A DNA stretch of 64,000 nt from Dyadobacter sp. CY347 (GTDB taxonomy: Bacteria; Bacteroidota; Bacteroidia; Cytophagales; Spirosomataceae): NCBI RefSeq assembly GCF_021502655.1, contig NZ_JAKFFT010000002.1:558001-622000 (forward strand), in the 5' to 3' direction. The notes beneath the pieces were generated by a model, which saw nothing but the letters and a program-made list of their open reading frames with translations, searched no databases and was not told where the DNA came from. Of this stretch, positions 17,991 to 25,791 are shown piece after piece. The translations under genes were made by a program, and so were the position numbers. The number at the start of each line of letters is the position of its first letter. Within the stretch, counting starts at the first letter, position 1.

Positions 17991-19780
17991 TAAGGTTGTG
18001 GCGCTGGGGTTTCGCCTTTGAGAATGGACATTAGCTCGGGTAAATGGTCCTGGTAAATTCCTCTTGGGGTTGTTTTGTATTTTGTGGTTAAGTAGGCGGC
18101 AAAACCCACCACTTCGCCCATCATGCCGCAAGTACGCATGACCCGCGTGCTGCCGAAGGCCACGTGCGTGGTGCTGATGTTCCTGCCGGCAACGAACAGA
18201 TTTTGAATGTTTTTGGAATAAAGGCAGCGGTAAGGAATTGTGTAGGGCGCTACTTTAATGTGTTTGGTCCCAGCGAAAAATTCCTGGCCCTCGAAATATT
18301 TGCTGTTTTTGGCGTCGGGGAAATGCAGGTCAATGGTCCAGGTTGCGGTAACTGAGCCGTCCGGATAAAATTTGCCTTCCTGAATATCCATTTGGTTGAG
18401 AATGTGATCGCCGATGATGCGGCGCGACTCGCGTTTGCCTCCGATGTAAGCGACCCAGGCGAGCTCCCGTTTGGCATATTTTGCCGATTTGTTCTTTTTC
18501 AGATAAGACCAATTTCCATAGATCGCACGCAGGTTATGGTCGCGGATCTTTTCAGCATCGGTAATGGTGTTGAAGTTTCCAAAACCGGTTTCCCACTGCC
18601 AGTCGGCTTTGGGTTCGTCAATGTGATATTCGTCTGAAAACTGGATGGCCCAGGGCGTTTCCGGGAAAGATGAAACGGAGTCACGTTCCAGTGAAGCCCA
18701 CAAATTAGATGTGCCCAATGTGAAATCATCCGCTTTTTCGGCTGCGAGCGATTCACCGGTTTCAGCTTTGCTCTCACGTCCCATTCTGAATTCTGCGCCT
18801 GCCAGATAACCGATCGTTCCATCGCCCGTGCAATCGGAGAAGAAGGAGCCGGTGAAGCGCATTTCTTTGTTGGTAGCAATGTCGCGGCCGATTACGGCGG
18901 TGATGATGTCGTTCTCTTTTTCAACTTTATAAACGTGCGTATTCAGGAATAGTGAAATGTTTGGTTCTGCTTTGACGATCGAAATTTTGCGCGCATCACC
19001 GTATTCTTTGGCATCCGGATTTCCGTTTCCGGGATCACCATTATCCATTTCCCTGACGATCCTGCCCAATTTGGGGTAATGGTTTTTATCCACATCGCCC
19101 ATTAAATGCACACGGATTTCGGAGCTGTTATTTCCTCCTAAAACAGGTCTGTCCTGAATCAATGCGACTTTTAATCCCATTCTGGCAGCTGAAATGGCAG
19201 CGCAGGTCCCGGCAATGCCGCCACCGACAACCACCATATCAAATCGTCCGGCGTCGGCTGGTTTTTCAGTGAGATTAAGCAGGTTTTTGCGGAATGCAGT
19301 TAATGCTTCAAAATCATTGGGAGGCGTAAATTTTAAATCATCCGTAAATAAAATCGCGTCGCAGCGGCCATTGAAGCCGGTCAGGTCTTTAATAGATAGC
19401 TTTACCGAACTCCCCTTAATATCCCTTTCGCCGCCATCATACCATTTCCACACATCTGATCCGCTCGAACCGAAAACCTGTTCGATTTTCTTGCCGTCGA
19501 TGCTGATCTCGAATTTTCCCGGCCCTTTCGGAAATGGCGCCCAATCTTTGGTGCGGACCCACATTTTATATTTCCCTGGTTTTGGGAATTTGACGGTTGT
19601 AGCCGCATCTTTCACAGGCCTGCCCATGCCATGCGCCATAATGTAAGAAGATCCCATTACCACAAAAGATTGCTGATCAATCACCCAGCCGCCTTTATCC
19701 TCGAATGATTCGGTTTCCACGAAAACATGGTTTTGCGCGGAGGCGCAGAAGGTGAAGATAGATAGCAGGAGAGCGAGCAT
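17990..19780 (-). CDS. Secreted FAD-dependent oxidoreductase with N-terminal carbohydrate-binding-like module
   Basis: From the ATG at 19778-19780 the product is 596 residues with a signal peptide (MLALLLSIFTFCASAQ). A beta-sandwich-like module (about 17-150) is followed by the FAD domain with DMVVVGGGIAGTCAAISAAR (residues 181-200), LIQDRPVLGGNNSSEIRVH, and NLFVAGRNISTTHVAFGSTR near the end. The frame is open further to an ATG at 19963 that overlaps the upstream stop (ATGA). The extra 61 residues are translated from a multi-hairpin repeat and would precede the signal peptide. I prefer 19780 for this reason, but the coupled ATG may have been the ancestral start. Its nearest paralogue is the gene at 8260-10536. 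The enzyme probably oxidises a sugar in the periplasm. Confidence 0.85.
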   Translation of the reverse strand: MLALLLSIFTFCASAQNHVFVETESFEDKGGWVIDQQSFVVMGSSYIMAHGMGRPVKDAATTVKFPKPGKYKMWVRTKDWAPFPKGPGKFEISIDGKKIEQVFGSSGSDVWKWYDGGERDIKGSSVKLSIKDLTGFNGRCDAILFTDDLKFTPPNDFEALTAFRKNLLNLTEKPADAGRFDMVVVGGGIAGTCAAISAARMGLKVALIQDRPVLGGNNSSEIRVHLMGDVDKNHYPKLGRIVREMDNGDPGNGNPDAKEYGDARKISIVKAEPNISLFLNTHVYKVEKENDIITAVIGRDIATNKEMRFTGSFFSDCTGDGTIGYLAGAEFRMGRESKAETGESLAAEKADDFTLGTSNLWASLERDSVSSFPETPWAIQFSDEYHIDEPKADWQWETGFGNFNTITDAEKIRDHNLRAIYGNWSYLKKNKSAKYAKRELAWVAYIGGKRESRRIIGDHILNQMDIQEGKFYPDGSVTATWTIDLHFPDAKNSKYFEGQEFFAGTKHIKVAPYTIPYRCLYSKNIQNLFVAGRNISTTHVAFGSTRVMRTCGMMGEVVGFAAYLTTKYKTTPRGIYQDHLPELMSILKGETPAPQP

Positions 19781-19793
19781 AAGGCTTGCTGGC

Positions 19794-19950
19794 CTTTTGG
19801 ATGGTTTGGTAGCATCCCCGGATCGAGATCCGGTGTTATAAAATGGAAACGTGCCTATGGCACTTGCTGCTACGTTCCATCCAAAAGATACGAAAAAAGT
19901 GCCATCGGCACGACCAATATACCTAGCTCCGGGTTTCAACCCGGCGAAAT
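19794..19950. repeat. Multi-hairpin dispersed-type repeat at the 5' end of the FAD oxidoreductase gene
   Basis: Five inverted repeats occur in 150 bp: CTTTTGGATGG (19794-19804) with CCATCCAAAAG (19877-19887); CCGGATC-GA-GATCCGG (19818-19833); GTGCC-TAT-GGCAC (19851-19863); GTGCC-ATC-GGCAC (19899-19911); and CCGGG/CCCGG around TTTCAA (19929-19944). The two GTGCC hairpins are variants of one another. The order and words are typical of dispersed intergenic repeats, but no second copy is in this window. It separates the coupled ATG at 19963 from the signal peptide start at 19780, and its minus-strand frame has no stop codon. Confidence 0.7.
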
Positions 19951-19959
19951 ATGCGTTTT

Positions 19960-20892
19960 TCATGGGTTCAGGATTTTATTGATAAGGAATGTTTGTTCCT
20001 CGTTTGAGTTTGCCAGGGTGGATTTCAGGTTGTTTTTTAGGGATTCATTAACAGGAGCCGCGTTTAATTTTTTCAAAATAGCTATCTGCATTGCATAAGG
20101 CGACTTTTCATAAGTTTGCCAAAGCCACTCCTGCCGTTTTCGTCCTGAAAAAAAATCGCTGCTTACGCGCTGTAATGCATTTTTTGCAATGAAAACATTC
20201 TTTCCACTAATGACTTTTTCAATATCAGGTTGATAGGATTGCTTAACATTGCCTTTCGCATCCATCACTTTCTCCATAGCCCAATACTGATAATGGTAAT
20301 TGTTGCTTGATAAAAATTGGTGCAGCAACGCGTCGCTTTGATAGGTTTCAATGATCTTTTTCATTTCTGGAACGACCGTTCCATATGCAATGTGCCAAAG
20401 CGTGTAACAGGTGTAAACGGCTCCGTCGATTACTTGGTTTTTGATGGTTTTCAATGTTGCTCCTGCCTTCGCATCCACAGAATCGGTCAGGTTATCAGTG
20501 CCTTTTGTCATCAGATCTTCCATTTTCAGGTCACCGAAAATGGAATTGGGCTGGGTCAGAATATCCTGCAACTTTTCATAATCTTCCTGCTTGAATTCGT
20601 CGTGATCCACTTTGGTCAGAACCTTGTTTTCCGGCAGATCAAAGCGTTCGTAATTGCCCAGCAAATCCCAGTAGAAGTTGATATGCACCGGTTTGCATTC
20701 ATTCGTGTAGCAAACCGGCGTAAAAATGTTTCTGAAAAAATACTGCGGTACGCCCGACTCGTCCAGAACCAGCTTTAATGTATAAGTCAGCGTATCATTT
20801 TCCACGATCTTAAATTCACGGATTTTGTTATTTCCCTTTGCAGAAAAATGATTGATTGTGACAACCAAGAAAATGATAAAAGCGCTTTTCAT
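19960..20892 (-). CDS. Secreted protein with candidate covalent-FMN attachment motif
   Basis: The 310-residue protein starts at the ATG at 20890-20892, which overlaps the susD stop (TAATG). The in-frame ATG nine bases upstream lies inside susD. A signal peptide (MKSAFIIFLVVTINHFSAKG) is present. Residues 140-146 read D-A-K-A-G-A-T. This fits the Dxx[S/A]GA[T/S] pattern of FMN-binding-domain proteins that receive FMN from ApbE at the final Thr (Thr146, codon at 20455-20457). It is followed by VIDGAVYTCYTLWHIAYG. A conserved-looking VCYTNECKPV segment with two cysteines is near residue 60. I do not recognise a named family. With apbE two genes downstream, a flavinylated periplasmic electron carrier is a strong hypothesis, not a demonstrated fact. 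Confidence 0.7.
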   Translation of the reverse strand: MKSAFIIFLVVTINHFSAKGNNKIREFKIVENDTLTYTLKLVLDESGVPQYFFRNIFTPVCYTNECKPVHINFYWDLLGNYERFDLPENKVLTKVDHDEFKQEDYEKLQDILTQPNSIFGDLKMEDLMTKGTDNLTDSVDAKAGATLKTIKNQVIDGAVYTCYTLWHIAYGTVVPEMKKIIETYQSDALLHQFLSSNNYHYQYWAMEKVMDAKGNVKQSYQPDIEKVISGKNVFIAKNALQRVSSDFFSGRKRQEWLWQTYEKSPYAMQIAILKKLNAAPVNESLKNNLKSTLANSNEEQTFLINKILNP

Positions 20893-22385
20893 TACTTCCA
20901 ATCCGGATTTTGCTCAATCTTCGCATTGGCGTTGATCTCATCCTGTGGGATCGGGAAATAGCGGTTTTTAGCTGTCACATTCCTGACAGGATACACGCTG
21001 TTTACCGCTTTTGGAATAACTGTCAAAAATTTCCCAGTGCGTGTGAGGTCATACCAGCGGTCACCTTCGGCAAAAAACTCCCAAGCGCGTTCCTGCAAAA
21101 CGGCTTCTATAAATGCATCTTTGGTCAAACCCGTTTTCAAAGCTGGCAGCCCTGCCCGCACACGAACAACATTGATGTACTCATAAGCAGCAGCCGTAGC
21201 GCCATTCGAACGCGCTTCGGCCTCGGCGGCGATGAGGTAAACATCCGGCATGCGCAGGATCGGAATATTTGGAATTAAACCGATCGTTGAAACCGGATCC
21301 TGATATTTTTTGATCAAAACACCTTCCGTAGTGATGGGCGTAATGCTCTTTTGCGGGACCACTTTTCCAGCTTTATCAATGTAGTTGGTGTCCAAAAGCG
21401 TTCTGCGTTTGTCTTTTGGATCAAACGAATTGAAAAACGATTGGTAGGCAAACATAGAACCGAACGATGTCCGGGCATATTCCGGGCCAGCGCTTCCCGG
21501 AGGGCCGCAAAGGCCAACCAGCTGATGGCTCAATCCTGGCGAAACAGGATCAACTTCATAGGCAAAAATATTTTCCAAACGTGCAGCATCCTCATTGTCA
21601 AATCGATACACATCCCATACATTGGGTAAGAGTGCATGTTTGTTGGAAGCGATAACCAGCTTTGCTTTTTCCAGCGCCGTTGCATAATCCTCATTATAGA
21701 GCGCAACTTTGGCATAAAGCGCGAGTGCTGCTTCATTCGAAGCGCGGCCTTTAACAACTGCCGGAAAGGATGGAAGTCCCGCTGACGTCGCTTGATCTAA
21801 ATCGCTGTAAATTTGCTTGTATACATCTGCTTTCGGGCTTTTTGCAGTTAATGCTTCTCCTTCGGTGTAGCTTGGCGTGATCTTAACCGGCACATCACCG
21901 AAGTTTTTGGTCAGAAACCAATGGTAAAATGCGCGCAAAAAGTAAGCTTCGCCTAAAACCTGTTTCTTCCGCGGCTCGTCCATCGTTGCGCCCGGAACTT
22001 TGGCAATTACCCAGTTGGCCTTCTCAATGCCGCTGTAACACGACTGCCAGATCTGTTGCGGCGATTCATTTACGCGGCTGTTGCTTTTTTGAGTCGTGTA
22101 ATTGACGTCATAGGTAAACATAGTCAATGTGTTACGGCCTACCACACCGCGCGGGTAAGTTTGGTCGTCGCTGAAATCTGCAACCAATGTCAGTGCCGGC
22201 GCGCCGCCGAGGCCTCCTAATGCACCGTAAACTGCAACCAGTCCTTTTTCGGCGTCGGCAGCTGTTTTGTAAAAGTCTTCGGTATAAATGGACGAGTATA
22301 TCGTTTCGTTCAGCTCGCAGGAAGGCAGCAGGAGCGAGGCTCCCAGAATGCTCAGCGTAGCGCTTAGTTTCAATGCTTTTTTCAT
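20892..22385 (-). CDS. SusD/RagB-family nutrient-binding outer membrane lipoprotein
   Basis: A lipoprotein signal (LSILGASLLLPSC, Cys at about residue 23) is followed by a SusD-like helical repeat fold. Typical words are GEAYFLRAFYHWFLTKNFGDVP near residue 150, IYSDLDQATSAGLP, DVYLIAAEAEARSNG and the C-terminal ERAWEFFAEGDRWYDLTRTG. SusD-like lipoproteins cap the SusC transporter and bind the glycan at the cell surface. It starts 30 bp after the susC stop. Its own stop overlaps the start of the next gene, extending the operon into the flavin cassette. Confidence 0.94.
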   Translation of the reverse strand: MKKALKLSATLSILGASLLLPSCELNETIYSSIYTEDFYKTAADAEKGLVAVYGALGGLGGAPALTLVADFSDDQTYPRGVVGRNTLTMFTYDVNYTTQKSNSRVNESPQQIWQSCYSGIEKANWVIAKVPGATMDEPRKKQVLGEAYFLRAFYHWFLTKNFGDVPVKITPSYTEGEALTAKSPKADVYKQIYSDLDQATSAGLPSFPAVVKGRASNEAALALYAKVALYNEDYATALEKAKLVIASNKHALLPNVWDVYRFDNEDAARLENIFAYEVDPVSPGLSHQLVGLCGPPGSAGPEYARTSFGSMFAYQSFFNSFDPKDKRRTLLDTNYIDKAGKVVPQKSITPITTEGVLIKKYQDPVSTIGLIPNIPILRMPDVYLIAAEAEARSNGATAAAYEYINVVRVRAGLPALKTGLTKDAFIEAVLQERAWEFFAEGDRWYDLTRTGKFLTVIPKAVNSVYPVRNVTAKNRYFPIPQDEINANAKIEQNPDWK

Positions 22386-22415
22386 TTTATTTAAAATAAA
22401 ATCAGTGATGAGGAT

Positions 22416-25400
22416 TTAGAATGTTACCTGAATTCCGCCCAGGAATGACCTGGATTGCGGATAAACGAAGTTGTCAACGCCAATGATCGTGTTGGAACCT
22501 GCGTATGTGTTCACCTCCGGGTCGTAACCGCTGTAATTGGTGATCGTAAACAGGTTATTGGCGCTTGCATAGAGCCGAATGCCCTGCACACCTTTGAACC
22601 GCGGTAATGTGTAACCCAGGGTCAGGTTTTTGCAGCGCAAATAAGAACCATCTTCAACCACGTAGTTCGAGATAGGAAGCCTTCCGCCCTGTGCAGCGCT
22701 TACATATTGATTGTTGGGGTTCGTAGGCGACCAGCGATCCACAACGCCTTTCAGCAGGTTCCGCTGACCCAGCGGGTTTTCAAACGACAAGCGGCTTGCA
22801 TTGTAAATATCATTGCCCTGCGACCCGGAAATGAATACACCAAGATCAAAACCTTTATAGGCCAGATTGGTTGAAAAGCCATAAATGAATTTAGGATTTG
22901 GATCCCCAACGATCATTTGATCTGCTGCGGTGATCTGGTTGTCGCCGGTAACATCTTTCACCTTATGACCGCCCAGACGTCCGTCGTAACCAGGAAGAAT
23001 GGCTTCGCCGGTTTGGTTTACCCCATCAAAAACATATGTCTTGAACATGCCCAGTGGCTGGCCCACGGAGAGAACCGTGTAAGTAGTCACGAAACGCTCT
23101 TTTGTAACGCCGCCGTCCAGATCCAGCACTTTATTCCGGTTGAATGTTGTGTTGGCTGAAACATCCCATTTCAATTTCCCGTCAAGGATCCGCGCATTCA
23201 CTGCAAGTTCAAGACCCTTGTTTTCCAGAGAAGCATAATTGCCTGTGATAGAGCCGTAACCAGCGCTTAATGGGAGTGTTTTTACATAAAGCAGATCATC
23301 CGTTTTCTTGTGATAAACATCGGCGATAAAATTCACGCGATTATTTAGCAAACTAATGTCAATACCCAAATTAGCCTGGTTTGAACGTTCCCAGCGCAGA
23401 TCCGGATTGGCAATTCCGGTAGGATTGATGCCGGTCACATAAGTATGGTTGATGAGATAATCGCTGCCTGTGGATGCGGCGGTTGAAAGTGATTGGTAGG
23501 GGTTTATGCCACCCGCATTTCCTGTAATTCCAAAACTTCCACGAAGTTTAAGGTCTGAAAGCCAGGTCAAATCTTTGACAAATGGTTCTTCAATCAATCG
23601 GTAGGCGGCTGAAATAGCAGGGAAAACGCCGTATTTATGGTTTGCCCCAAATTTGCTGGAACCGTCCACGCGGGCGGTCAGGTCGAGGAAGATTTTATCT
23701 TTGAAACCATAATTTACACGTGCCAGATAAGAATCAAGGCGCTGGCTGCTTCTGCTGCTATTGACCGTGCGGGTTAATGCGAGCTGCAATGCTTCATTTT
23801 GCGTGGCGTCATTTGGGAAACCGGATGCACTCAGATTGTTGGAGTTGGATTGTTCAAGCTGCGTCCCGAAGACCGCTGTTGCTTTGAATGTGTGGTTTTT
23901 TCCAAAATTCGTATTGTATGTCAAAATGCTTTCGTGCAAGAGCGCAAGGAAATTGCCATTGCCTTTTGAACCAGACCCTGAATTGTCGTTTAAATCACTT
24001 TTATTAACGATGGATCTGGGCGAATACGAGTTGAACAACTCACCGCGCTGATCAATGTTGAAGGACGCACGATAAGTAAGCCCTTTGACAAAATTGACTT
24101 CGGCATACAAGTTCGCCAACGTCCTTTTAATGTCTCTGTTCAAAACCATTGCTGCAAAATTCAGTGGGTTCACCACCTCCCGATACTGACCGCCGGCCTG
24201 CTCTCCAAACGGAAAAATGGAGCCGTCTTCACGATAAGGTTTCAGGGTAGGAGGTGCGCCAATGGCCGCTCCCAATACAGAAGATAGGACAGCGCCGCCA
24301 TCGCCAATGTTCTCTCCGCCGGTCTGAATGCCATCATTAATGGAATAGCTTCCCACAATGCTCGTCCCGACTTTTACTTTTTTGCTTAACCTGTGATCCA
24401 GGTTCAAACGATACGAGTAACGTTTGAAAGACGAGCCAATGAATGTTCCCTGCTGGTCGAAATAGTTGAGGGACAATGCCAGTTGCGTTTTTTCATTTCC
24501 ACCATTGATCGAAAGCTGGTGGTTCTGGATCGGTGCTTTACGGAAGATGTAGTTTTGCCAATTGACACCCTCGCCAAGAGACGCGGGATCAGGATAGTAA
24601 TTGTTTTTGAAAACTTCATTTTCCAGCTGTGCAAACTCGGAAGCGTTGAGTACATCAAGCTGTTTGTTAACCTTTTGCGTGCCGTAGTAACTATCGAAAG
24701 TCACGGTTGTTTTGCCGCTTTTACCGCGTTTTGTTGTGATCAAAACAACACCATTAGCAGCCCTGGCACCGTAAATAGCCGATGCGGAAGCATCTTTCAG
24801 GACTTCAACAGATTCAATATCATTGGGGTTAATGGTAGAGAGTGGGCTCACATCCGTGATGCCGCCGCCATTGGAAATCTGGATCCCGTCGATCACGTAA
24901 AGTGGCTCGGATGATCCGTTAATAGAGTTTGTTCCCCTTATCCGGACGCTGATGTTGCCACCAGGAGCGCCTGAGTTCTGGTTTATCTGCATTCCTGAAA
25001 CTCTCGCTTGCAAGCCTTGCGCAATGTTCGCAACAGGCGTTTGTACCAGATCTTCTGCCTTTACGGACGCAATGGAACCGGTTGTTTCTACACGTCGCTG
25101 CGTTCCGTAACCTACTACAACCACTTCCTCGAGCGCCTTTGTGTCGGTTTTTAAACCAATGTCAATGGTTGTGCGGTTATTAATGGCAACTTCTTCCTTT
25201 AAATACCCAACAAATGAAAAAACAAGCGTTGCGTTCGCCGCAGCTTCAATAGAATATGTGCCTTCTACGGTTGTTAATATTCCCTGCTGAGTTCCTTTGA
25301 CCGTCACACTTGCTCCGGGAATCCCTTCCCCTTTTTCATCGGTAACCTTCCCCGTCACCGTGCCGGACTGCGCCTGCAATGTATGCGTTAAGCCCAAGTG

Positions 25401-25442
25401 CAGGACCATCAGCAAAATTGATTCAAGTATTCTTCTCTTCAT
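22416..25442 (-). CDS. SusC/RagA-family TonB-dependent outer membrane transporter
   Basis: The 1008-residue product from the ATG at 25440-25442 begins MKRRILESILLMVLHLGL with a cleavable signal ending LQAQ. A CarboxypepD_reg-like domain (GKVTDEKGEGIPGASVTVKG) comes next, then the TonB-box-like EEVVVVGYGTQ and a plug domain (ARVSGMQINQNSGAPGGNIS, LKDASASAIYGARAANGVVL). The C-terminal beta barrel ends in the usual aromatic-rich VTF. A longer frame to 25493 adds 17 residues without signal character. It imports oligosaccharide with the SusD partner. Regulation is probably by the divergent LacI-type gene, with the 25651-25680 palindrome in the shared intergenic region. Confidence 0.95.
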   Translation of the reverse strand: MKRRILESILLMVLHLGLTHTLQAQSGTVTGKVTDEKGEGIPGASVTVKGTQQGILTTVEGTYSIEAAANATLVFSFVGYLKEEVAINNRTTIDIGLKTDTKALEEVVVVGYGTQRRVETTGSIASVKAEDLVQTPVANIAQGLQARVSGMQINQNSGAPGGNISVRIRGTNSINGSSEPLYVIDGIQISNGGGITDVSPLSTINPNDIESVEVLKDASASAIYGARAANGVVLITTKRGKSGKTTVTFDSYYGTQKVNKQLDVLNASEFAQLENEVFKNNYYPDPASLGEGVNWQNYIFRKAPIQNHQLSINGGNEKTQLALSLNYFDQQGTFIGSSFKRYSYRLNLDHRLSKKVKVGTSIVGSYSINDGIQTGGENIGDGGAVLSSVLGAAIGAPPTLKPYREDGSIFPFGEQAGGQYREVVNPLNFAAMVLNRDIKRTLANLYAEVNFVKGLTYRASFNIDQRGELFNSYSPRSIVNKSDLNDNSGSGSKGNGNFLALLHESILTYNTNFGKNHTFKATAVFGTQLEQSNSNNLSASGFPNDATQNEALQLALTRTVNSSRSSQRLDSYLARVNYGFKDKIFLDLTARVDGSSKFGANHKYGVFPAISAAYRLIEEPFVKDLTWLSDLKLRGSFGITGNAGGINPYQSLSTAASTGSDYLINHTYVTGINPTGIANPDLRWERSNQANLGIDISLLNNRVNFIADVYHKKTDDLLYVKTLPLSAGYGSITGNYASLENKGLELAVNARILDGKLKWDVSANTTFNRNKVLDLDGGVTKERFVTTYTVLSVGQPLGMFKTYVFDGVNQTGEAILPGYDGRLGGHKVKDVTGDNQITAADQMIVGDPNPKFIYGFSTNLAYKGFDLGVFISGSQGNDIYNASRLSFENPLGQRNLLKGVVDRWSPTNPNNQYVSAAQGGRLPISNYVVEDGSYLRCKNLTLGYTLPRFKGVQGIRLYASANNLFTITNYSGYDPEVNTYAGSNTIIGVDNFVYPQSRSFLGGIQVTF

Positions 25443-25650
25443 ATACAAGTTATTAGGATTAAAGGCAATGTGGCTTAAATAGGAATAATACAATTTTGAT
25501 TTAAGAGAATGTATAGAAATGTTATTTCCAGTTATTCAAAAACTTCCGCATCCGGCGTTTTGTTTGATGGTTTTACATAAATATAGATGCGCCCGGAAGT
25601 GAAATCAAGCCATTCAGAACCCAATTAAATGTCAGAATTAAACAAAAAGT

Positions 25651-25680
25651 ATCGGTAACGTTTGCGAACACGTTGCCGAT
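25651..25680. promoter_or_regulatory. 30-bp palindrome, candidate operator of the LacI-type regulator
   Basis: ATCGGTAACG at 25651-25660 and CGTTGCCGAT at 25671-25680 are inverted copies with one mismatch, around TTTGCGAACA. The inner AACGTTTGCGAACACGTT is rich in the AACG/CGTT half sites used by LacI-family proteins. It lies in the 349-bp region 25443-25791 between divergent susC and the regulator gene, the expected place for a shared operator. Apart from this site and a -7 element I see nothing else in that region. Confidence 0.6.
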
Positions 25681-25715
25681 ATATGGTTTTATGGCTTTTT
25701 AATATAAGAATTTTA

Positions 25716-25723
25716 TATTTTTG
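25716..25723 (+). promoter_or_regulatory. -7 promoter element of the LacI-type regulator gene
   Basis: TATTTTTG matches TAnnTTTG. No clear -33 TTTG is at the expected distance. Transcription would begin near 25730, which leaves almost no leader for the ATG at 25738 but about 60 bases for the ATG at 25792. This supports the downstream start. Confidence 0.4.
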
Positions 25724-25791
25724 TATATCTGGCTGCAATGCACGCCTGGTCAAAGGATAAGAACCTTGATTATAGAAAAAGTACAAAGCGT

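Noticed and set aside
17991..18131. N-terminal extension of apbE by 47 residues
   Set aside because: It lies within the FAD oxidoreductase coding region and has no signal character; the TAATG start at 17990 is better.
19818..19944. CRISPR-like repetition of short palindromes
   Set aside because: The palindromes differ from one another, are unevenly spaced and have no spacer structure; a dispersed repeat element fits.
25738..25791. Upstream ATG of the LacI-type regulator
   Set aside because: It would leave nearly no leader after the -7 element, and the 18 extra residues precede the zinc-ribbon without family likeness. It is not excluded.
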